From contig JACQCN010000058.1 of NCBI GenBank assembly GCA_016201575.1, positions 1 through 5,630 on the forward strand: a DNA stretch of 5,630 nt. The letters run 5' to 3'. Both the position numbers and the translations under genes were made by a program. The notes under the pieces were generated by a model. The model saw only the letters and a program-made list of their open reading frames with translations, was not told where the DNA came from and did not search any database. Below are positions 1 to 5,526 of this stretch, in pieces. Source of the DNA: Candidatus Rokuibacteriota bacterium. GTDB taxonomy: Bacteria; Methylomirabilota; Methylomirabilia; Rokubacteriales; CSP1-6. Position 1 is the first letter of the stretch; each line of letters opens with the position of its first letter.

Positions 1-175
1 ATGGCGCGACCGGGCGGGTGGCGCCGGGTGGGGTCCCCGCGGGGCCGGGCGCAGTGGGCTCCCCTCGTTCCGTCCGCCGCGCGCCGCGCGGCGTTCGGGC
101 GAGTGGGTGACGGAGCCGGCCCCGCGGGGGCGGCGCCCTGCGCCAGGACCCGCCCGCCACCCGCGACGACCGTTC

Positions 176-204
176 GTGAATAATGCGGGTTAATCACGGT
201 GATT
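176..204. promoter_or_regulatory. Cluster of three GTGA half-sites (possible operator)
   Basis: Three copies of a half-site resembling GTGATTAA lie within 31 bases, in + / - / + orientation. They are GTGAATAA at 176-183, TTAATCAC at 190-197 (the inverse of GTGATTAA) and GTGATTCC at 199-206. The first two form a 22-base imperfect inverted repeat with 7 of 8 positions pairing around a 6-base spacer. The second and third form a perfect 13-base palindrome, AATCACGGTGATT (192-204). The patch is AT-rich in otherwise very GC-rich DNA and lies about 60-85 bases upstream of the proposed moeA -10 element. Such an arrangement suits a dimeric DNA-binding regulator, but I cannot name one and no second copy of the site occurs in this window. 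Confidence 0.35.
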
Positions 205-209
205 CCTGG

Positions 210-225
210 GAGGCTGCGCGGCCTC
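210..225 (+). repeat. Short GC-rich inverted repeat
   Basis: GAGGC (210-214) and GCCTC (221-225) can pair around a 6-base loop. The stem is only 5 bp and no T tract follows, so a terminator is unlikely. It sits between the half-site cluster and the proposed moeA -10 element. It may be a chance repeat in GC-rich DNA. Confidence 0.2.
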
Positions 226-258
226 TATGGTGCCACGCGCCCAGCTGATTCTCCGCCC

Positions 259-268
259 GTGCTAGGAT
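259..268 (+). promoter_or_regulatory. Extended -10 promoter element, moeA
   Basis: GTGCTAGGAT contains an extended -10 (TGC followed by TAGGAT) of the TGnTAnnnT type. The same sequence with one substitution, GTGCTAGGGT, lies just before cpoB. An A at 276, eight bases after the hexamer, would be a suitable transcription start and would give a leader of about 12 bases before ATG 288. No -35 hexamer is visible at 16-18 bases spacing, so the call rests on the extended -10 and on its recurrence. Confidence 0.35.
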
Positions 269-287
269 TCCATCCAGACGGTTGTCC

Positions 288-1477
288 ATGCTGAGCGTCG
301 AAGAAGCGATTGAACAGATCCTGGCGCGCATCGTCCCCGTCGAGACCGAGCGGGTCGACCTGATGGCCGCGCTCGGGCGCGTCCTTGCGGAGCCTGTCGT
401 GTCACGCCGCGTGATCCCGCCGTGGCCCAACTCGTCGATGGACGGCTACGCCCTCCGCGCCGCCGACGCGCCGGCCCCCGGCGCGGCCTTCCGCGTCGTC
501 GCCCGGATCGCCGCCGGCGCGGTGCCGTCGCGCCGGATCGGGCCCGGCGAGGCCGCGCGCATCTTCACGGGCGCGCCGATGCCGCCCGGCGCGGACAGCG
601 TGATCCCCCAGGAAGACGTCAAGGCCGACGGAGACCGCCTGGTGATCGCCCGGCCCGTGAAGCCCGGCGACTTCGTGCGGCCGGCCGGCGAGGACGTGAG
701 GACCGGCGATCGCGTGCTCGAGCCGGGCCGCGTCGTCGGCCCGCCCGAGATCGGCATGCTGGCCACGCTCGGCTACCCGTGGGTCCAGGTCTTCCGGCGG
801 CCGCGCGTGGCGATCCTCTCGACCGGCGACGAGCTGGCGGAGCTCGGGAGCGAGCCCGGTGGCGGGCAGATCCCCAACACGAACTCCTACACGCTGGTGG
901 CGCAGGTGATCGAGACCGGGTGCGAGCCGCTCAACCTGGGCGTGGCGCGCGACCGCCGCGAGGACATCGAGACGCGCCTCGGGTGGGGCCGGTCCGCCGA
1001 CGTGCTGCTCTCGTCGGCGGGCGTCTCGGTCGGCCAGTACGACTTCGTCAAGGAAGCCTTCGAGGCCCTCGGGGCGACCTGCACCTCTGGAAGGTCTCGA
1101 TGCGCCCGGGCAAGCCCATCACCTTCGGCTCCCTGAACGGCCGGCCCGTGTTCGGCCTGCCCGGCAACCCGGTCTCGGCGATGGTGACCTACGAGCTGTT
1201 CGTGCGCCCGGCCCTCCGGAAGATGGCGGGGCACGCGCGGCTGACGCGCCCGAGCGTCCAGGCCGAGGCGCTGGCGCCGATCCCCAACCCCGGCGCGCGC
1301 CGCGGCTACCTCCGGGTGACGCTCACGCCACACAACGGCGGGTACGGCGCGCGGCTCACGGGCGAGCAGGGCTCGAGCATCCTGAAGTCGATGGTCCTGG
1401 CCGACGGCCTGGCCGTCGTGCCCCCCGACACGACGATCGAGACGGGCGCGCCCGTCGAGGTGATCCTGCTCCGATAG
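288..1477 (+). pseudogene. moeA: Molybdopterin molybdenumtransferase MoeA, frameshifted
   Basis: MoeA inserts molybdate into adenylylated molybdopterin in the cytoplasm, the last step of basic molybdenum cofactor synthesis. The gene is intact except for one missing base near 1076. Residues 1-263 read from ATG 288; the rest reads one frame back, from GAC at 1076-1078. Restoring one G gives 396 residues, a normal length. The N-terminal MoeA domain has PPWPNSSMDGYAL (45-56, Asp52) and IFTGAPMPPGADSVIPQE (92-109, Thr94). The central MPT-binding domain has STGDEL (178-183) and SSAGVSVGQYD (242-252, Asp252), followed after the shift by MRPGKP and GLPGNPVSA (290-298). A MoeA_C domain ends at TAG 1475-1477. 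Asp52, Thr94, Asp136, Glu182, Asp222 and Asp252 line up with functionally important acidic and Thr residues of E. coli MoeA. TTG 282 is an alternative start; ATG 288 is preferred, with weak AGACGG at 276-281 as a possible ribosome site. Uncorrected, the first frame stops at 1134-1136, losing the C-terminal third. A sequencing or assembly error is as likely as a real mutation. Confidence 0.9.
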
Positions 1478-1487
1478 CCCCGATTCC

Positions 1488-1517
1488 TTGATTTTTCTCG
1501 CGATCGCGTGCTAGGGT
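1488..1517 (+). promoter_or_regulatory. Promoter candidate for cpoB
   Basis: TTGATT (1488-1493) and TAGGGT (1512-1517) are separated by 18 bases, and TGC directly before the second hexamer makes an extended -10. The region is the AT-richest part of the 48-base gap between moeA and cpoB. Transcription would be expected to start around A1525 or G1526, which is the GTG start codon of cpoB, so the mRNA would be leaderless or nearly so. Alternatively, AGGG at 1513-1516 could act as a Shine-Dalgarno sequence for transcripts coming from further upstream. Confidence 0.5.
1499..1508. repeat. Perfect 10-bp palindrome in promoter spacer
   Basis: CGCGATCGCG is a perfect palindrome lying between the -35 and -10 hexamers proposed for cpoB. 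A symmetric site here could be bound by a repressor, but GC-rich palindromes of this size arise easily by chance in such DNA and no second copy is seen at another promoter in the window. Confidence 0.25.
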
Positions 1518-1525
1518 CTCCGTCA

Positions 1526-2317
1526 GTGAAAGGCGCCTCTGCCGCGGTCCTTCTCCTGCCGCTCGTCTTTACTGCCTGTGCCACTCGCGGAAGCGTCACC
1601 CTGGCCCGCGCGGAGATCGCCGCGCTCGGCGAGGAGATCGAAGCGGTCCGGCGCGCCCAGGACAAGATCGCGCGCGAGCTGTCCGCCGTGGTCGCGCAGC
1701 TCCGCGAAGCCGAGGAGCGGGCGGCCGCCATCGGGCCCAGAGTGGACGAGCAGGTCGAAGCGATGCGGAAGCTCGCCGAGCGCGTCGACGGGGTGGAGGC
1801 GAGCCTCGCCCGCGCGCGCACGGTCGGCGAGAGCGCCGCGCGCGAGGCGCCGCGCGCCATGATGCCCGCGATGGCGGCCGTTCCCGAGCGCGTTCGCCCA
1901 CCCGAGCCCGGGGCGCGACCGGACGCGCCCGAGCAGAAGTACGCGGCCGCGCTCGAGGTGTTCCAGGCGCGGGAGTACGGGCAGGCCGTCCTCGACTTCC
2001 TGGACTTCATCGCCAGGTATCCCAAGCACCAGCTCGCCAGCAACGCCCAGTACTGGATCGGCGAGGCCTACTACGTCCAGCGCGACTACCGGCAGGCGAC
2101 GCTCGAGTTCCAGAAGGTGCTCGACGCCGACACCCGCGGCGTCAAGGCGCCGGACGCGCTGCTGAAGATCGGCCTCTGCTACGTGAGCCTCCACCAGCCA
2201 ACCCGCGCCCAGGAGCTCTGGCAGCAGGTCGTGCGCGACTACCCCGACTCCGAGGCTGCCCGCAAGGCCCGCACGCTCATCCACGCGCGCGGCGTGTCGT
2301 CCCGGCGCTCCCGCTGA
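1526..2317 (+). CDS. cpoB: Tol-Pal system lipoprotein CpoB/YbgF
   Basis: CpoB (YbgF) is an envelope protein that links the Tol-Pal machine with septal peptidoglycan synthesis during constriction. This 263-residue protein has its family's layout. A signal peptide begins MKGAS, followed by a hydrophobic core and FTAC, which fits a lipobox with lipidated Cys18; Phe at -3 is less usual than Leu. Ala at +2 favours outer-membrane sorting. Residues ~28-105 are a charged Ala/Glu/Arg-rich coiled coil matching the YbgF trimerisation region. An Ala/Pro-rich linker runs to ~135, and TPR-type repeats fill ~136-255 (EQKYAAALEVFQ, YWIGEAYYVQRDY, ALLKIGLCYVSL). GTG 1526 was chosen because it gives the compact MK-plus-hydrophobic signal; GTG 1508 would add six residues and overlap the -10 element. 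tolQRAB and pal, its usual neighbours, are absent here, so membership of the Tol-Pal system is inferred from domain architecture. E. coli CpoB is a soluble periplasmic protein, so the lipoprotein form differs. Confidence 0.85.
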   Translation: MKGASAAVLLLPLVFTACATRGSVTLARAEIAALGEEIEAVRRAQDKIARELSAVVAQLREAEERAAAIGPRVDEQVEAMRKLAERVDGVEASLARARTVGESAAREAPRAMMPAMAAVPERVRPPEPGARPDAPEQKYAAALEVFQAREYGQAVLDFLDFIARYPKHQLASNAQYWIGEAYYVQRDYRQATLEFQKVLDADTRGVKAPDALLKIGLCYVSLHQPTRAQELWQQVVRDYPDSEAARKARTLIHARGVSSRRSR

Positions 2318-2334
2318 CCGCGGGAGTGTATCTT
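2306..2334 (+). terminator. Hairpin over the cpoB stop codon, terminator candidate
   Basis: CGCTCCCGC (2306-2314) pairs with GCGGGAGTG (2320-2328): nine base pairs including one G-T wobble, with a 5-base loop. The loop TGACC contains the cpoB stop codon TGA (2315-2317). The downstream run TATCTTT is only moderately T-rich, so intrinsic termination may be partial. A TTGACA follows at 2344, consistent with a new transcription unit starting at dprA. Confidence 0.5.
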
Positions 2335-2343
2335 TCCGAATTC

Positions 2344-2349
2344 TTGACA
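2344..2349 (+). promoter_or_regulatory. Consensus -35 hexamer upstream of dprA
   Basis: TTGACA matches the sigma-70-type -35 consensus exactly and lies just past the cpoB terminator candidate. No good -10 is seen: GAGCTT (2368-2373, 18-base spacing) keeps only the conserved second A and last T. If that hexamer were used, transcription would begin about at ATG 2380, giving a leaderless dprA mRNA. This would suit the lack of a clear ribosome binding site there. Confidence 0.3.
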
Positions 2350-2379
2350 CGGACGCCGCGAATAGACGAGCTTGGATGA

Positions 2380-3261
2380 ATGGGCGTGTCCGACCTGACG
2401 GTGGCCCCGGGCGACCTGGGCTACCCGCTCCACCTGCGCGCGCTGCCCACGCCGCCCGTGCTCCACGTGCGGGGCGCGCTCGCGCGCGAGGACGCGCTGG
2501 CCGTAGCCATCGTCGGCGCGCGGCGCGCCAGCGCGTACGGCCTGGAGGTCGCCGAGACGCTCGCGCGCGCCCTCGCCGCGCGCGGCGTGACGATCGTGAG
2601 CGGCCTCGCCCGCGGCATCGACACCGCGGCCCATCGCGGCGCCCTCGCCGCCCGCGGGCGCACGCTCGCGGTGCTGGGCTCGGGCCTCGACCGCGTCTAC
2701 CCGCCGGAGAACCGCGCGCTGGCCGCGGAGATCGCCCGCCGCGGCGCCCTGCTCTCGCCGTTTCCCCCCGGCACGCCGCCGCTCCCGCACCATTTTCCCC
2801 GTCGCAACGCGCTGATCGCGGGGCTCGCGCTCGGCACCGTCGTGGCCGAGGCCGCCGAGCGGAGCGGCGCGCTCATCACCGCGAACCTGGCCGGCGAATT
2901 CGGCCGCCTGGTGTTCGCGGTGCCGGGGCGGACGACGTCCGCGCTGAGCCGGGGCACGAATGGGCTCATTCGCGATGGTGCTACACTGGTCATGGACTGG
3001 ACTGACGTCGTCGACGAGCTGCCGGCGCAGTGGCGCGAATGCGTTCGCGTCGTCGACGACGCGCCGGAGGAGCCGGGCGCGACGCCGTCCGGCGACGAAG
3101 GCCTCGTGCTGACGCTGCTCGGCGAGGACCCGCTGCCGATCGACCGGCTGATCGCCGGCGGCGGGCTCGGACCCGGACGCACCTCGGCGGCGCTGGTGAA
3201 CCTGGAAGTGCAGGGCCGGGCACGACGAGTGCCGGGCCAGCGCTACGTCCGGTCGAGTTAA
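2380..3261 (+). CDS. dprA: DNA-processing protein DprA, short form
   Basis: DprA (Smf) binds incoming single-stranded DNA in the cytoplasm and loads RecA during natural transformation; it is also kept by many bacteria not known to be competent. The 293-residue product carries the Rossmann-like DprA fold: VAIVGARRAS (42-51), VSGLARGIDTAAH (73-85), GLDRVYPPENR (102-112), HFPRRNALIAGL (138-149), SGALITA (162-168) and LSRGTNGLIRDGA (189-201). A C-terminal winged-helix DprA domain follows at ~238-291. The N-terminal SAM/helix-hairpin-helix domain found in many relatives (often ~360 residues in total) is missing. The protein opens almost directly at the LGYPLHLRALPTPPVLHVRG segment, and a TGA at 2377-2379 blocks any in-frame extension. 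ATG 2380 lacks a strong Shine-Dalgarno; an overlapping ATG at 2376 is out of frame, and GTG 2386 is an alternative. It lies 15 bases before topA, probably in one operon. Confidence 0.92.
   Translation: MGVSDLTVAPGDLGYPLHLRALPTPPVLHVRGALAREDALAVAIVGARRASAYGLEVAETLARALAARGVTIVSGLARGIDTAAHRGALAARGRTLAVLGSGLDRVYPPENRALAAEIARRGALLSPFPPGTPPLPHHFPRRNALIAGLALGTVVAEAAERSGALITANLAGEFGRLVFAVPGRTTSALSRGTNGLIRDGATLVMDWTDVVDELPAQWRECVRVVDDAPEEPGATPSGDEGLVLTLLGEDPLPIDRLIAGGGLGPGRTSAALVNLEVQGRARRVPGQRYVRSS
2978..2987 (+). promoter_or_regulatory. Possible internal promoter (-10) inside dprA
   Basis: GTGCTACACT contains TGC plus TACACT, an extended -10, and shares GTGCTA and the final T with the elements before moeA and cpoB. 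The surrounding codons (about 2956-3006: AAT, ATT, GAT, GGT, GCT, ACA, ACT) end in A or T far more often than elsewhere in dprA. This suggests selection on the DNA itself. No -35 is evident. It would drive topA and the recombinase gene from about 290 bases upstream of topA. Confidence 0.25.
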
Positions 3262-3264
3262 CTC

Positions 3265-3270
3265 AAGGAG
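3265..3270 (+). promoter_or_regulatory. Strong ribosome binding site of topA
   Basis: AAGGAG, six bases before GTG 3277, is the clearest Shine-Dalgarno sequence in the window and fixes the topA start at a non-ATG codon. It begins three bases after the dprA stop codon. Confidence 0.85.
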
Positions 3271-3276
3271 ACGGGA

Positions 3277-5526
3277 GTGGGGAAGTCCCTGGTCGTGGTG
3301 GAGTCGCCGACGAAGGTCAAGACGATCCAGAAGTATCTGGACTCGAAGTTCATCGTGAAGGCCTCGATGGGGCACGTCCGCGACCTGCCGAAGTCCAAGC
3401 TCGGCGTCAACGAGAAGACCTTCGCGCCCGAGTACGTGACCCTCAAGTCCAAGGAGAAGGCGATCGACGAGCTGCGGCGGGCCGCCGCCAAGGCCGACGA
3501 GCTCTACATCGCCACCGACCCCGACCGCGAGGGCGAGGCCATCGGCTGGCACCTCGCGCAGCTCCTCAAGGTCGGCAAGAAGCGGGTCCGCCGCATCATG
3601 TTCAACGAGATCACGGGGCGCGCGATCAAGGCCGCCTTCGAGCACCCGGGCAAGATCGACATGAAGAAGGTCGACGCCCAGCAGGCCCGGCGCGTGCTCG
3701 ACCGCCTGGTGGGCTACAAGCTCTCGCCGCTCCTCTGGGAGAAGGTCAAGCGCGGCCTCTCGGCCGGGCGCGTCCAGTCGGTCGCGCTCCGCCTCGTCGT
3801 CGACCGCGAGCGCGAGATCCAGGCCTTCGTGCCCGTCGAGTACTGGTCGCTGCACGCGCGCCTCCGGGGGCCGCACCCGCCGGAGTTCGTCGCCACGCTG
3901 AAGGAAGTGCGCGGCGCGAAGGCGAGCCTGCCCGACGAGGCCGCCACCCGCGCCCTCATGGGCGAGCTCGAGAGCGCGCGCTTCGTCGTCCGCGCGGTCA
4001 ACCGCGGCGAGCGGAAGCGGAACCCCGCCGCGCCCTTCATCACCTCCACTCTCCAGCAGGAGGCGGCGCGCAAGCTCCACTTCACCGCCAAGAAGACGAT
4101 GATGATCGCCCAGCAGCTCTACGAGGGCGTGGAGATCGGCGAGGAGGGCGCGGTCGGCCTCATCACCTACATGCGCACGGACTCCACGCGCGTGGCCGCC
4201 GAGGCCCAGGCCGAGGCGCGGGAGTGGGTGACGCAGCGCCTGGGGGGCGAGTACCTGCCGGAGGCGCCGCCCACGTACCGCGCGAGGAAGGGCGCGCAGG
4301 AGGCCCACGAGGCGGTCCGGCCCACCGAGATCGCGCGGGAACCGAAGCCGCTCGCGCGCTTCCTCACGAAGGACCAGCTGGCCCTCTACCGGCTCGTCTG
4401 GGAGCGATTCCTCGCAAGCCAGATGCTCCCCGCGGTCTACGACACCGTGTCCGCGGACATCGAGGCCGGCCCCGCGCTGTTCCGCGCCCAGGGCTCCACG
4501 CTGCGCTTCCAGGGCTTCATGGCGATCTACGTGGAGAGCCGCGACGAGAGCGCGGCGCCGGCCGAGGAGGACGCCGACGTCGTGGTGCCGCCGCTCGAGG
4601 TGGGCGACGCGCTGGCCCTGCTCGGCCTCGACCCGAAGCAGCACTTCACCCAGCCGCCGCCGCGGTACACGGAGGCCTCGCTGGTGAAGACCCTCGAGGA
4701 GCGCGGGATCGGGCGGCCCTCGACGTACGCCACCATCCTGAGCACGATCCAGCAGCGCGAGTACGTCCACCGGGAGAAGGGGACGCTCTTCCCGACCGAG
4801 CTCGGGATCCAGGTCACGGACCTCCTGCTGCCGTTCTTCCCCGAGATCATGGACGTGGAGTTCACGGCCCAGCTGGAGGAGGAGCTGGACCGGATCGAGG
4901 ACGGCGACGCGCCCTGGGTCGAGACGGTGCGCGACTTCTACAAGCGCTTCGCCCAGGACCTCAAGCGGGCCGGCGGCAAGATGGAGAACCTCAAGAAGGG
5001 CACGGAGACGGGGCAGGCCTGCCCGAACTGCGGCCAGCCGCTGCTCGAGCGCTGGGGCCGCTTCGGGAAGTTCCTCGCGTGCTCGGGGTACCCCGAGTGC
5101 CGCTTCACCCAGAACCTCGGCGGCGAGGGGCGGGGGAAGCCCGAGGACCAGCCGACCGACGAGACCTGCTCCCAGTGCGCCCGGCCGATGGTGATCAAGC
5201 ACGGGCGCTACGGCCAGTTCGTCGCCTGCTCGGGCTATCCCGAGTGCAAGAACACCAAGCCGGTCTCGCTCGGCATCACGTGCCCGGAGCCGGGCTGCGG
5301 CGGCCAGATCGTGCAGCGGCGATCGAAGCGCGGCCGGGCGTTCTACTCGTGCTCCAACTACCCGAATTGCAAGTTCGTGGTCTGGCAGCGGCCCCTCGCC
5401 GAGCCCTGCCCGAAGTGCGGCGCCCCGTTCCTGACCGAGCGCATGGCGAAGGGCCGAAAGCTGATCCGCGAGTGCGTCCGCGACCAGTGCGACTACAAGC
5501 TGGAGGCCGAGAGCACGGTGGCATGA
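3277..5526 (+). CDS. topA: DNA topoisomerase I (type IA)
   Basis: TopA relaxes negative supercoils by cutting one strand through a 5'-phosphotyrosine link and passing the other strand, which limits hypernegative supercoiling behind RNA polymerase. The 749-residue protein is complete. The Toprim domain (~3-115) has VVVESPTK with Glu9 and Lys13 and the metal-binding DPDREGEAIGWHL with Asp81, Asp83 and Glu85. LSAGRVQSVALRLVVDRE (161-178) belongs to the type IA core. The active site GLITYMRTDSTR gives catalytic Tyr298 and Arg300. EERGIGRPSTYATI (474-487) is another core motif. Four C-terminal Cys4 zinc modules follow: Cys582/585/602/608, 631/634/651/657, 669/674/692/698 and 711/714/733/738, the last with altered spacing. 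It is shorter than E. coli TopA (865 residues), mostly in the C-terminal region, which is common in other phyla. Its start is a GTG behind AAGGAG. The stop TGA overlaps the next gene's ATG. Confidence 0.97.
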   Translation: MGKSLVVVESPTKVKTIQKYLDSKFIVKASMGHVRDLPKSKLGVNEKTFAPEYVTLKSKEKAIDELRRAAAKADELYIATDPDREGEAIGWHLAQLLKVGKKRVRRIMFNEITGRAIKAAFEHPGKIDMKKVDAQQARRVLDRLVGYKLSPLLWEKVKRGLSAGRVQSVALRLVVDREREIQAFVPVEYWSLHARLRGPHPPEFVATLKEVRGAKASLPDEAATRALMGELESARFVVRAVNRGERKRNPAAPFITSTLQQEAARKLHFTAKKTMMIAQQLYEGVEIGEEGAVGLITYMRTDSTRVAAEAQAEAREWVTQRLGGEYLPEAPPTYRARKGAQEAHEAVRPTEIAREPKPLARFLTKDQLALYRLVWERFLASQMLPAVYDTVSADIEAGPALFRAQGSTLRFQGFMAIYVESRDESAAPAEEDADVVVPPLEVGDALALLGLDPKQHFTQPPPRYTEASLVKTLEERGIGRPSTYATILSTIQQREYVHREKGTLFPTELGIQVTDLLLPFFPEIMDVEFTAQLEEELDRIEDGDAPWVETVRDFYKRFAQDLKRAGGKMENLKKGTETGQACPNCGQPLLERWGRFGKFLACSGYPECRFTQNLGGEGRGKPEDQPTDETCSQCARPMVIKHGRYGQFVACSGYPECKNTKPVSLGITCPEPGCGGQIVQRRSKRGRAFYSCSNYPNCKFVVWQRPLAEPCPKCGAPFLTERMAKGRKLIRECVRDQCDYKLEAESTVA

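Larger units (their letters stand above)
1..287. other. Upstream region without a supportable gene
   Basis: The first ~170 bases are extremely GC-rich and low in complexity, dominated by runs of C and G. Several frames are open here by base composition alone. A + frame from ATG at 1 to TAA at 181-183, and a + frame open to TAA at 191-193, both encode Arg/Pro/Gly/Ala-rich strings that match no family I know. On the - strand a frame opens at GTG (197-195), preceded by AGGA six bases upstream, and stays open to the left edge. Its product is also Ala/Pro/Arg-rich and unrecognised. From about 173 onward the sequence is less GC-rich and carries inverted repeats and a -10-like element, listed separately. 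This stretch is best read as intergenic or moeA upstream DNA, with a divergent gene possible but weak. No tRNA or other RNA fold was recognised. Confidence 0.5.

Noticed and set aside
180..287. Molybdenum cofactor riboswitch upstream of moeA
   Set aside because: I could not find the multi-stem architecture; the only helix seen is a 5-bp stem at 210-225, and the likely leader is only about 12 bases.
1064..1084. Programmed -1 frameshifting in moeA
   Set aside because: No X-XXY-YYZ slippery heptamer is at the junction (GGG GCG ACC), and recoding is not known for MoeA.
422..1477. Single 351-codon + frame as a separate gene
   Set aside because: Its first ~218 codons are an out-of-frame Arg-rich shadow of moeA; only the part from about 1076 onward is real, and that is the moeA C-terminal part.
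1478..1500. Intrinsic terminator after moeA at the TTTTT run (1492-1496)
   Set aside because: No GC-rich hairpin lies directly before the T run; the run is better explained as part of the promoter region of cpoB.
1523..2350. 275-codon open frame on the - strand opposite cpoB
   Set aside because: It is a composition shadow of cpoB with no known motif and no visible ribosome binding site.
2376..3005. + frame starting at the overlapping ATG 2376
   Set aside because: It is Arg/Ala-rich without motifs, while the frame from 2380 has every DprA motif.
2239..5202. 987-codon open frame on the - strand antisense to dprA and topA
   Set aside because: It is the mirror of two well-identified genes; strong G/C preference at third positions removes stops from the opposite strand. 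The translation is Leu/Arg/Gly/Ala/Val-rich with no recognisable domain.
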